64,000 nt of DNA from Pseudomonas jinjuensis (GTDB taxonomy: Bacteria > Pseudomonadota > Gammaproteobacteria > Pseudomonadales > Pseudomonadaceae). The stretch lies in the NCBI RefSeq assembly GCF_900103845.1, contig NZ_FNIJ01000006.1, positions 62,001 through 126,000 on the forward strand. The letters are read 5' to 3'. The number at the start of each line of letters is the position of its first letter. Position 1 is the stretch's first letter. The notes under the pieces were generated by a model. That model saw only the letters and a list, made by a program, of their open reading frames with translations. It ran no database searches and had not been told where the DNA came from. Below, in pieces: positions 1 through 6,751 of the stretch. A program made the translations under genes and the position numbers.

Positions 1-34
1 CCGCGACCCGTCGAATTCGTGAAGGAGAACGAGG

Positions 35-742
35 ATGCGATTCAGACGTCCGCGGGCGTGCTACAGCGACAGCCCGCAACCGAGCACGCCCTACCAGGCG
101 GCGGCACAGGCCTGGGATAGGCGTATGGGCAGCAGCCTGGCACAGGCGCGCAACTGGCGGCTGATGGCTTTTGGTTGTCTGGGCCTGGCGCTGCTGATGG
201 CCGGCGGGCTGGTCTGGCGTTCGGCGCAGTCGACGGTGACGCCCTATGTGGTGGAGGTCGACAACCTCGGCCAGGTACGCGCCGTCGGCGAAGCCGCCAG
301 CCCCTACCAGCCCCAGGATGCGCAGATCGCGCACCACCTGGCGCGCTTTATCGAGCAGGTGCGCTCGCTGTCGATTGATCCAGTGGTGGTGCGGCAAAAC
401 TGGCTGGAGGCCTATCACTCCACCACCGACCGAGGCGCGGCCACCCTCAACGACTATGCCCGCGCCAATGATCCCTTCACCCGGGTCGGCAAGGAGTCGA
501 TATCGGTTGAGGTCACCAGCGTGGTGCGTGCCAGCGACAGCTCGTTCCAGGTGCGCTGGATCGAACGCCGTTTCGTGAATGGGTCAGCGGACGGGCTGGA
601 GCGCTGGACGGCGGTGATCTCGCTGGTGCTACAGCCTCCACGCACCGAGGAAAAGCTGCGCCGCAACCCGCTCGGCATCTACGTCAACGGCCTGTCCTGG
701 AGCCGTGAGCTGGACACTACGGAAGGAGCCAAGAACCCATGA
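35..742 (+). CDS. trbF: P-type conjugative transfer protein TrbF (VirB8-like)
   Basis: This is an inner-membrane component of the type IV secretion channel used for mating-pair formation. The 235-residue product has a short cytoplasmic N-terminus, one membrane segment at about residues 42-61 and a periplasmic domain of the VirB8/TrbF type, which in the family contacts VirB9- and VirB10-like partners. The start is supported by a GAAGGAG ribosome-binding site about 8 bases upstream. Its stop overlaps the trbG start by four bases (ATGA), so the two are translationally coupled. The gene that precedes it (trbL in related operons) lies outside the window. Assignment rests on size, topology and the F-G-I gene order. 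Confidence 0.9.
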   Translation: MRFRRPRACYSDSPQPSTPYQAAAQAWDRRMGSSLAQARNWRLMAFGCLGLALLMAGGLVWRSAQSTVTPYVVEVDNLGQVRAVGEAASPYQPQDAQIAHHLARFIEQVRSLSIDPVVVRQNWLEAYHSTTDRGAATLNDYARANDPFTRVGKESISVEVTSVVRASDSSFQVRWIERRFVNGSADGLERWTAVISLVLQPPRTEEKLRRNPLGIYVNGLSWSRELDTTEGAKNP

Positions 743-1725
743 AGACCGCCTTGAACCTCTGCATCTGCCCTCTGCTGCTGAGCATGCTGGCCGGCTGCGC
801 CAGCCAGGAACCGCCAGTGATCGCGCTGGATGAACCGGTAGAAGCGCAGCGCCTGCCGGAGCCGCCCAAGCCCATCGAGGTGGTGGAAGTCCCCAAGCCC
901 CTGGCCCTGCCAGCGCAGCTGAAGCCGCTGCCGGGAACACAGCGCAGCAAGCCGGCCAAGGAACCGGCCGATGAGCGCGTGCGGGTCTCGCGCGCCAATC
1001 GCGAGGCTCGAGTCGCGCCGAGCCGGGAAGGCTACATCAACGCCATCCAGGTCTGGCCCTACTCTGATGGCGCGCTGTTCCAAGTCTATGCCAGTCCGGG
1101 CAGGGTGACGACGATCAACCTGCAGCCCGGCGAGGAGCTGATCACCGTGGCCGCCGGCGACACCGTGCGCTGGATCGTCGGCGATACCACCAGTGGTAGC
1201 GGTGACGAGCTGCGCACCAGCGTGCTGATCAAGCCGACGCGCGTTGACCTCAAGACCAACCTGGTAATCACCACCACGCGCCGTACCTACCTTATTGAGC
1301 TGACCTCCACCGAACACGCCTGGATGGCGTCGGTGTCCTGGGACTACCCCCAGGACCGCATGCTCGCGCTGCAACGCCGCGCCAGCGCCGCCCATGCCGC
1401 AGCACCGGTGGATGTCGGCCTGGCGCTGGAGCAGCTGCGCTTTCGCTATGCGATCAGCGGCAGCAATCCACCCTGGAAGCCGCTGCGCGCCTTCGACGAC
1501 GGCCGCAAGGTGTATATCCAGTTCCCCGCCGGTATCGCCCAGGGCGAGCTGCCGCCGCTGTTCGTGATCGGCCCGGAAGGCGACGGACAGTTGGTCAACT
1601 ACCGCTTCCGCTCGCCCTACTACATCGTCGACCGTCTGTTCGGTGCAGCCGAGTTGCGTTTGGGCGCCGACAAAGGTGACGTGGTGCGGATCGAGCGCAC
1701 CGATGTCGTGGCACGGAGGCCCTGA
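739..1725 (+). CDS. trbG: P-type conjugative transfer protein TrbG (VirB9-like lipoprotein)
   Basis: This is the outer-membrane-associated core subunit of the conjugation channel. The 328-residue product begins with a lipoprotein signal ending in LAGC (Cys20 would be lipidated), then a proline-rich linker. The VirB9/TrbG/CagX-type domain runs from about residue 95 to the end, with typical beta-strand text such as YTF-like YLIELTSTEHAWM near residue 190. It follows trbF with a four-base overlap and is three bases from trbI, so it belongs to the same operon. In the family it forms the outer-membrane ring with a VirB10 homologue, here TrbI. Confidence 0.9.
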   Translation: MKTALNLCICPLLLSMLAGCASQEPPVIALDEPVEAQRLPEPPKPIEVVEVPKPLALPAQLKPLPGTQRSKPAKEPADERVRVSRANREARVAPSREGYINAIQVWPYSDGALFQVYASPGRVTTINLQPGEELITVAAGDTVRWIVGDTTSGSGDELRTSVLIKPTRVDLKTNLVITTTRRTYLIELTSTEHAWMASVSWDYPQDRMLALQRRASAAHAAAPVDVGLALEQLRFRYAISGSNPPWKPLRAFDDGRKVYIQFPAGIAQGELPPLFVIGPEGDGQLVNYRFRSPYYIVDRLFGAAELRLGADKGDVVRIERTDVVARRP

Positions 1726-1727
1726 GC

Positions 1728-2993
1728 ATGGCGGCCAAGGACGACATCCAAAGCCCGACTAACTCGCTTCCGCCGAAGGAAGCACCTGAATCGCTGGAGC
1801 TGCGCGCCAAGCCGCGCCCTGTCACCCGACTCAATCCGCGCATGCTGGCCGTAGTGGTCGGCGGCCTATCGGCCGCAGTGCTCGGCGCCATGCTGTGGTC
1901 GCTGCAGCCTCAGCAGCGCCGCCAGGGCACCGAGCAAAGCGAGCTGTACAACGTCGACCGTGTGGCGCGCTCCGAGGGGCTGGAGCAGTTGCCGGCAGAC
2001 TACTCGCAGTTGCCGCCTCCACCTGAGCCCGAGGTACCGCAACTGGGGCCGCCGCTGCCCGGTGATCTGGGCGGCCCGATCCTCAAGGCCGAACAGTGGG
2101 CGCAGGGCTATGGTCATGGTCCGGATGCCGCTGAAACCGAGCGCCTTGCCCGGCTCAAGGAAGCCGAGGAAGCCGCGCAGTCCTCGGTGTTTTTCCAGAC
2201 CAGCAGCGCGAGGAAATCGAACGCTGCATCCGCTGGGAGTGCCCAACCCGATCCCATGACCCTGGGTATGGCCTCGTCAGGCACGTTAGCCCCAACTGCA
2301 GGAACGCCGACCCAGCAGGAACGAAACGAGGCGTTTCTCAGTAAATCCGTAAACGCACAAATCCGTAATTCCGGATTGCTGCAGATGCCTGAGTCGCCCT
2401 ACCAGGTGATGGCCGGCACCGTCATCGCGGCAGCGCTGGTCACCGGCATCAAGTCAGATCTACCCGGCGACGTGATCGCCACGGTGACCGAACCAGTCTA
2501 CGACAGCGCCACCGGCCAGCACGTGCTGATCCCCCAAGGTGCGCGCCTGCTGGGCCGCTACAACAGCCAGGTGACCTACGGGCAAAGCCGCGTGCAGGTG
2601 GTGTGGCAGCGGGTGATCTTGCCGGACACCTCATCCTTCCAGCTCGACAACCTGGTCGGTACGGACGCCGCCGGCTATGCCGGTCTCGAGGATGGCGTCG
2701 ACTGGCATTGGGATCGGATCGTCGCCGGCGCGGCCATGACCAGCCTGCTGGGCATCGGTGCCGAGCTAGCGGCACCAACGAGTCGCACCGACGGCGATCG
2801 TATCATCATCGCCGGTCGCGACAGCCTGCAGGACACGGTGAACCAGGTCGGCCAGGAGATCACCCGACGCAACCTCGACATCCAGCCCACGCTGACCCAG
2901 CGCCCTGGCCTGCCCCTGCGCGTGATCGTCAACCGAGATCTGGTGCTGCGCCCCTACCAACCCGTCACAGTTCAACAAGGGAGCCCGGAATGA
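1728..2993 (+). CDS. trbI: P-type conjugative transfer protein TrbI (VirB10-like)
   Basis: This protein spans the envelope and links the inner-membrane and outer-membrane parts of the conjugation channel. The 421-residue product has a cytoplasmic N-terminus, a single membrane segment at about residues 40-59, a proline-rich periplasmic stretch at about 90-115, and the conserved VirB10/TrbI beta-barrel domain in the C-terminal half (LIPQGARLLGRY near residue 265). It is the third gene of the trbFGI set. Its stop overlaps the start of the small DUF2274 gene. Length and order are normal for chromosomally integrated Trb systems. Confidence 0.92.
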   Translation: MAAKDDIQSPTNSLPPKEAPESLELRAKPRPVTRLNPRMLAVVVGGLSAAVLGAMLWSLQPQQRRQGTEQSELYNVDRVARSEGLEQLPADYSQLPPPPEPEVPQLGPPLPGDLGGPILKAEQWAQGYGHGPDAAETERLARLKEAEEAAQSSVFFQTSSARKSNAASAGSAQPDPMTLGMASSGTLAPTAGTPTQQERNEAFLSKSVNAQIRNSGLLQMPESPYQVMAGTVIAAALVTGIKSDLPGDVIATVTEPVYDSATGQHVLIPQGARLLGRYNSQVTYGQSRVQVVWQRVILPDTSSFQLDNLVGTDAAGYAGLEDGVDWHWDRIVAGAAMTSLLGIGAELAAPTSRTDGDRIIIAGRDSLQDTVNQVGQEITRRNLDIQPTLTQRPGLPLRVIVNRDLVLRPYQPVTVQQGSPE

Positions 2994-3223
2994 GCACGAC
3001 CAAACTGCGTCTCGGCCCGCTGCCGAAAACTGAGAACCTGAAGCTGACTTTCACCTGTCCGGCCAGCCTGAAGGCCGACCTCGAGCGCTACGCGGCGCTG
3101 CACTCACAGACTTACGGTGAAGAGGTCGACGCCCTGACGCTCATTCCGCACATGCTGGAGGCGTTTATGGCGAGGGATCGAGTATTCAGGAGAACGAATA
3201 CTAAACAAGGCTCCGGTAACTGA
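2990..3223 (+). CDS. DUF2274 family small protein of Trb operons
   Basis: A 77-residue protein of unknown function. DUF2274 genes commonly close trb conjugation operons of integrated elements, directly after trbI, as here. The start ATG at 2990 overlaps the trbI stop (ATGA), which fixes it against a longer in-frame reading that would overlap trbI by almost 400 bases. The text LPKTENLKLTFTCPASLKAD followed by ERYAALHSQTYGE is characteristic of the family, and its basic, possibly ribbon-helix-helix-like look suggests a DNA-binding role, but that is inference. A decayed second copy appears about 1.1 kb downstream (see 4127). Confidence 0.8.
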   Translation: MSTTKLRLGPLPKTENLKLTFTCPASLKADLERYAALHSQTYGEEVDALTLIPHMLEAFMARDRVFRRTNTKQGSGN

Positions 3224-3317
3224 TGGGCCTACATCCGCCCCGCAGTAGCCGTGATGGCGACGGCAGAATATCCACACACGATTGAAAACCGTGACCTAAT
3301 ACATCACACTCATTACC

Positions 3318-3596
3318 ATGATCGTAAGCTTCCGGCACAAAGGTCTACGCATTTTCTTTGAATCTGGCTCAACCAAAGGCATCCGGGGCGACCACGCAAA
3401 GCGCCTGGGCCGAATGCTGAGTTTTATGGATAGAGCCAATGAACCCGCCGACCTCGACATCCCCGGTTGGCGGCTACATCCCCTCAAAGGGGAACTGGAA
3501 GAGTTCTGGTCACTCACCGTCAATGGAAACTGGCGAGTGATCTTTCGATTCGTGGGTAGCGACATCGAACTCGTCGACTACCTTGACTACCCCTGA
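3318..3596 (+). CDS. higB: HigB/RelE-family toxin of a type II toxin-antitoxin pair
   Basis: A 92-residue predicted ribosome-dependent mRNA interferase. It has the HigB-type fold text: RHKGLRIFFESGSTKGI at the N-terminus, WRLHPLKGELEEFWSL in the middle and NWRVIFRF near the end, with the basic and aromatic residues typical of plasmid-maintenance killer proteins. The antitoxin gene starts 17 bases downstream. Toxin-first order is the hallmark of higBA loci. The module sits between the trb operon and the integrase, consistent with a stabilising role for the mobile element (inference). Confidence 0.88.
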   Translation: MIVSFRHKGLRIFFESGSTKGIRGDHAKRLGRMLSFMDRANEPADLDIPGWRLHPLKGELEEFWSLTVNGNWRVIFRFVGSDIELVDYLDYP

Positions 3597-3613
3597 ATGG
3601 GAGGGGGTTATCC

Positions 3614-3901
3614 ATGACCATGTTCAACCCGCCGCATCCTGGTGCAACCCTGCTTGAGGACGTGCTTCCCGAACTGGGCATCAGCATTGCCGAACTTGCC
3701 CGCCGCCTTGGCTTTGCGCGGGAATCCCTGTCTCGAGTTTTGCACGGCCATGCACCGGTCAGCCCAGACTTGGCCGTTCGGCTGGAATTGGCCGGCATCG
3801 GTAAAGCGCGCACCTGGCTAGGCGTGCAAGCCGACTACGATCTGTGGCAAGCCAGGCATCGCGAACAGCCGCACATCGAACGCTTTGCTGTGATTGCTTA
3901 G
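3614..3901 (+). CDS. higA: HigA-type antitoxin (XRE/HTH)
   Basis: A 95-residue antitoxin that should neutralise the upstream HigB and repress the pair. The N-terminal PPHPGATLLEDVLPELGIS is the standard HigA opening and is followed by a helix-turn-helix (SIAELARRLGFARESLSRVL, about residues 25-45) and the WLGVQADYDLWQA tail seen in this family. It is in an operon with higB (17-base gap). The start has a GGGAGGG-type ribosome-binding site about 8 bases upstream. Confidence 0.9.
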   Translation: MTMFNPPHPGATLLEDVLPELGISIAELARRLGFARESLSRVLHGHAPVSPDLAVRLELAGIGKARTWLGVQADYDLWQARHREQPHIERFAVIA

Positions 3902-3945
3902 TTCCTTATGGAAGGTGACGACTGATAACGAGGGAGGCGACTTCG

Positions 3946-4140
3946 ATGAGAGGAAAGGCTTTTGGAACCAATTCAAGCCCGCTATCGACCTTTTTCAGGA
4001 GCAGCTCTGATACGGCCAAGCGCGCTGCTTACGGCGCAGCAGCTGAGCGTGCTATCGAAAGTCAGCGCAAGGTACTCGACGAAGCGAAACGCATAAGAGA
4101 GTTGACTCTACTAGTACGACCGGTTGGAGGCCGACCTTGA
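3946..4140 (+). CDS. Small protein of unknown function
   Basis: A 64-residue reading frame with a good ribosome-binding site (GAGGGAGG about 7 bases upstream of ATG). I do not recognise it. The middle part (AAYGAAAERAIESQRKVLDE) looks helical and charged. The last dozen residues run into DNA that in another frame encodes the DUF2274 remnant at 4127, so the 3' end may be the product of a deletion junction rather than the native end of the protein. It could be the surviving front of a longer gene. Expression is plausible but unproven. Confidence 0.4.
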   Translation: MRGKAFGTNSSPLSTFFRSSSDTAKRAAYGAAAERAIESQRKVLDEAKRIRELTLLVRPVGGRP

Positions 4141-4231
4141 GCGGTATGCGATATTGCGCTTAAAAACCTTTGGCGAAAGCCTGCCATATATCGAGGCCTG
4201 CACTGCCATTCTAGCCAAAGGTTTTCATAAA
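4127..4231 (+). pseudogene. Remnant of a second DUF2274 gene
   Basis: Read in frame from 4127, this stretch gives EADLERYAILRLKTFGES and then a helix ending ILAKGFHK, which parallels KADLERYAALHSQTYGEE and the LEAFMARDR helix of the intact DUF2274 protein at 2990-3223. The DNA also matches in part (most of the 29 bases from 4129 are the same as in the intact gene). It has no start codon or N-terminal third. The downstream end runs into the convergent hipA gene. It is probably a leftover of an older trb operon end. Confidence 0.5.
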
Positions 4232-5407
4232 CGGCTCAGCACAATGTCTGATTGCCGCGACCACATGCGGTGCTTGCTCGCCCAGTTCGGTTGAGCGTGC
4301 CAGTACCCGCTCAAGCGCGCTCAACTGCCCGCGGATTACTTCCTCTGGCCGCACTACATCACAGACTTGGGCGAAGTCCAGTAGCCCTTGGCGCGACGCA
4401 AAGAGCGATTTGTTGCCCACGAGATCCAGCGCTAATACGTCCCCAGGAATATAGGCAGTGGTGTTGACGATATCGTAGGCTGGGGCGAGCCGCGCGTCGC
4501 GCTGGGTCGGATTGGAATACAGCAGTCCGAAGTTTTTCAGATGAGCATCGCCGTTACCAACGATGCAGCTCAAGGTCACGATGGCGAAAAGCTGTGCCAG
4601 CGATTCTTGCACCTGCTCAGGCCCGCAGAACAGGCGTATGGCTTTGGCGATGGCCGAATAGCTCTTGCTGTACTTTTGCTCCGCAGCCAGCCCCATTAAT
4701 GCGGCCATGTCTTCGAAGCCGATAGGATTGAGCTGCTTATCCCGGTCGAAGCGGCGCATGACGAACAGCTTGGCGTTATCGGAGAGGTAGAATTCCGGCA
4801 CAGCAATGCCCACCTCCTTTGCCACGGACATGCAAAGAAACTCGTTGATCGCCAGCCCCGGAAACTCATCCCGACCGCTCTTGATGATCAGGTCAGAGGT
4901 TTTCGAGGTGAAGCGTTGTGGCGCTGAGTCCTGATGCTCCGGCACCAATACCTTAGGCTGAACGCCCGATATACCAGCACGTAGGATGTAGCGATCCACC
5001 AGGCCGGCAAAAATATCTTCTGCACCGTCCCAGGCGAGGATCTCTTCCAGTTTTTCTCCCGGAAACTGCTGCCTGCGCAACAGCGCATCGACCTCAGGCG
5101 AACTGACCGCCACCCGCCCGATAGGCGAACTGCTGCCAGACAGCGCCAACAGCAACATCGGGTCAACGTTCGCCACCTTGGCCAGACGGTTGCGCAGCTG
5201 CTCCAGGACGTAACCTTCAGGCAGGTTCATCTGGAAAATGGGGTGCAGCTCCCGATGGCGATATTCGTCCAGGCGCACCGGCATTAGCAAGCTGATCGCT
5301 GCCTGCGTCTTGGCGTCCTCATGGTAACGGAACAGATAGTCTGTGCCGCTGGTAAGAATCTTCCCGCTGTCACCCTCAGGCGTCACAACCTGCAGCACGG
5401 CCGTCAT
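4211..5407 (-). CDS. hipA: HipA-type serine/threonine kinase toxin
   Basis: A 398-residue kinase of the HipA family, which in E. coli phosphorylates glutamyl-tRNA synthetase and causes growth arrest and persistence. Visible motifs are a glycine-rich loop GISGVQPK (145-152), the catalytic loop GNGDAHLKNFG (284-294, Asp287) and the metal-binding AYDIV (310-314, Asp312, in place of DFG). The length is somewhat short of E. coli HipA (440) but all kinase motifs are present, so it looks intact. The start overlaps the hipB stop by one base (TGATG), so the two are translationally coupled. The target is not predictable from sequence. Confidence 0.9.
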   Translation of the reverse strand: MTAVLQVVTPEGDSGKILTSGTDYLFRYHEDAKTQAAISLLMPVRLDEYRHRELHPIFQMNLPEGYVLEQLRNRLAKVANVDPMLLLALSGSSSPIGRVAVSSPEVDALLRRQQFPGEKLEEILAWDGAEDIFAGLVDRYILRAGISGVQPKVLVPEHQDSAPQRFTSKTSDLIIKSGRDEFPGLAINEFLCMSVAKEVGIAVPEFYLSDNAKLFVMRRFDRDKQLNPIGFEDMAALMGLAAEQKYSKSYSAIAKAIRLFCGPEQVQESLAQLFAIVTLSCIVGNGDAHLKNFGLLYSNPTQRDARLAPAYDIVNTTAYIPGDVLALDLVGNKSLFASRQGLLDFAQVCDVVRPEEVIRGQLSALERVLARSTELGEQAPHVVAAIRHCAEPFMKTFG

Positions 5408-5658
5408 CAGTCGAATACTCCATTGATTTCGTCCAGAGTGGGCATGGCTGCCGGCACCACGTTGAGTTCAGAGTCGAGGGCGGCCAGCACTCTCGCATAG
5501 GCAATCATCCCCACCGAGAGGTCGCCCTTCTCGATGGCGATAACCTTTTGCCGGGTGATGCTCGCCAGGGAAGCGAGCGCGGCCTGCGTCAGCCCTCGAT
5601 TCAGGCGGCGCTGCCGCAGCTGCTCGCCAAGTCGCTGTGTGATGAGGGTATAGTCCAT
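5407..5658 (-). CDS. hipB: HipB-type antitoxin (XRE/HTH)
   Basis: An 83-residue predicted repressor and antitoxin for the HipA kinase. The helix-turn-helix lies at about residues 19-45 (RGLTQAALASLASITRQKVI), followed by a short tail rich in acidic and hydrophobic residues. I chose ATG at 5658. A longer frame opens at a TTG at 5676, but that start would lie partly under the operator dyad. The order hipB-hipA and the one-base overlap are typical of hipBA loci. Autoregulation through the dyad at 5664-5699 is likely. Confidence 0.88.
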   Translation of the reverse strand: MDYTLITQRLGEQLRQRRLNRGLTQAALASLASITRQKVIAIEKGDLSVGMIAYARVLAALDSELNVVPAAMPTLDEINGVFD

Positions 5659-5663
5659 GTTCT

Positions 5664-5699
5664 GTATACGAGACAACTTACGTTATATGTAACGTATAC
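5664..5699 (-). promoter_or_regulatory. Probable HipB operator (nested inverted repeats)
   Basis: Directly upstream of hipB lie two nested perfect dyads. The inner one is TACGTTA-tatg-TAACGTA at 5679-5696. The outer one pairs GTATACG (5664-5670) with CGTATAC (5693-5699). Position and symmetry fit an autorepression operator overlapping the promoter. That HipB is the binder is inferred from position only. Confidence 0.6.
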
Positions 5700-5715
5700 C
5701 GAACCAGCGGAGAAA

Positions 5716-5895
5716 TCAAAGCGAATGGGCTGATAAGACCAAGAATTGACGCTGCCCGGCCATGTAGCGAACCAACGTTAAGCTCTCAAACAAGTTGATC
5801 GCCGCTGCAAATCGCGGTTCCTTCGCCAAGGTCGGCAGAATGTCCACCACCAATAACTGGACGCGATCGTTGTAGCGTTTACCCAAGGTGCTCAT
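5716..5895 (-). pseudogene. Truncated AbiEii-type nucleotidyltransferase toxin
   Basis: The 59 codons open like an AbiEii toxin (type IV toxin-antitoxin nucleotidyltransferase): YNDRVQLLVVDILPTLAKEP, then RFAAAINLF. Intact AbiEii proteins read roughly FALKGGTAINLF here and continue for well over 200 residues. In this copy the KGGT part of the nucleotidyltransferase motif is missing and the frame stops soon after, right beside the hipBA control region. The start overlaps the AbiEi stop by 17 bases, as in intact abiE operons. The product cannot be an active nucleotidyltransferase. Confidence 0.7.
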
Positions 5896-6700
5896 CAAGA
5901 TCCGCCGGCAAGGTTATTTGGTAGGTTGGGTTCAAGCGACCACCGGGAACCAGGCAACGCTTTCCCTTCCCTAGATAGACGCCGTCCAACGAGAGATGAT
6001 CCACCCAGGCGTGCTGGTGGCGTTCTGCGAGGGCTAGGAACAAGCGCTTGGCTTTTATGCTGGAGCAATGTCGCAGCAGCATGCTTACCCTTTGGGGACG
6101 AAGGTTGTCCGCGCCCTGCATCAGCGCATCCACTTCATAAACGAGCGACGCGTCTGACACGCCATCACACAACTCGAGGATTGCGCGCTCAGGTGTCGCG
6201 ACTACGATGCGGCCGCGGTCGCCATCAGCATCCACCCACTCGAGCCCAAGCCCCCTTAGGGCTTCGTCATCCATGTCGGCCTGGAATGACAATGCCGACA
6301 GATTGAATGGGCTTTTGCCGCACAGCACCACCTCAGCCTTCAAGGGAAGTTTTTCCACCCAGCCAGGGAGGCTTCCAGGGCCATATAGAGTGACCCTCTC
6401 ACGCTCGCCCAACCGCAGGTAGTGCTCGTGCCCATGCCAAGCCAAGGCAAAACGCCCGCCAACATGCAGCGGCAATCGCTCTCCTTCCTGCAGCGCGTGC
6501 ACTACAGCAGCCCAGGTGAGACGTCCGCCTCGTCGTTGATATATTCCACGCGCAGGCGATTCCAGCCAGCCGCTCGCGATATATCGCGCTACCAGGTTGC
6601 TGCTGTAGCCATGAGCCTTCAACCAGCCACTGGATACCAGGTCGCTGTCGCCGAGCCCTGCAAGCAAGGAGTTTAGTTTTTCAGATTTTTGCACACTCAT
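5879..6700 (-). CDS. AbiEi-type antitoxin/regulator, now without a full toxin
   Basis: A 273-residue protein of the AbiEi antitoxin family. An N-terminal winged-helix region (LVSSGWLKAHGYSSNLVARY, about residues 22-42) is followed by GWLESPARGIYQRRGG, the 'wing' text shared by these proteins, and a C-terminal domain (VATPERAILELCDGVSD near residue 165). In the family it represses its own operon and counteracts AbiEii without binding it. I chose ATG at 6700; a TTG three codons upstream is possible. Its toxin partner directly downstream is truncated, so this is an orphan antitoxin that may still act as a repressor. Confidence 0.8.
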   Translation of the reverse strand: MSVQKSEKLNSLLAGLGDSDLVSSGWLKAHGYSSNLVARYIASGWLESPARGIYQRRGGRLTWAAVVHALQEGERLPLHVGGRFALAWHGHEHYLRLGERERVTLYGPGSLPGWVEKLPLKAEVVLCGKSPFNLSALSFQADMDDEALRGLGLEWVDADGDRGRIVVATPERAILELCDGVSDASLVYEVDALMQGADNLRPQRVSMLLRHCSSIKAKRLFLALAERHQHAWVDHLSLDGVYLGKGKRCLVPGGRLNPTYQITLPADLDEHLG

Positions 6701-6751
6701 AGTGAGCAAAATTTAGTTTTTATAAACCACACAAGGAACTCTTGAACATTG

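Noticed and set aside
2603..2989. Long version of the DUF2274 gene
   Set aside because: It would overlap trbI by almost 400 bases in another frame. The ATGA-coupled start at 2990 gives the normal family length.
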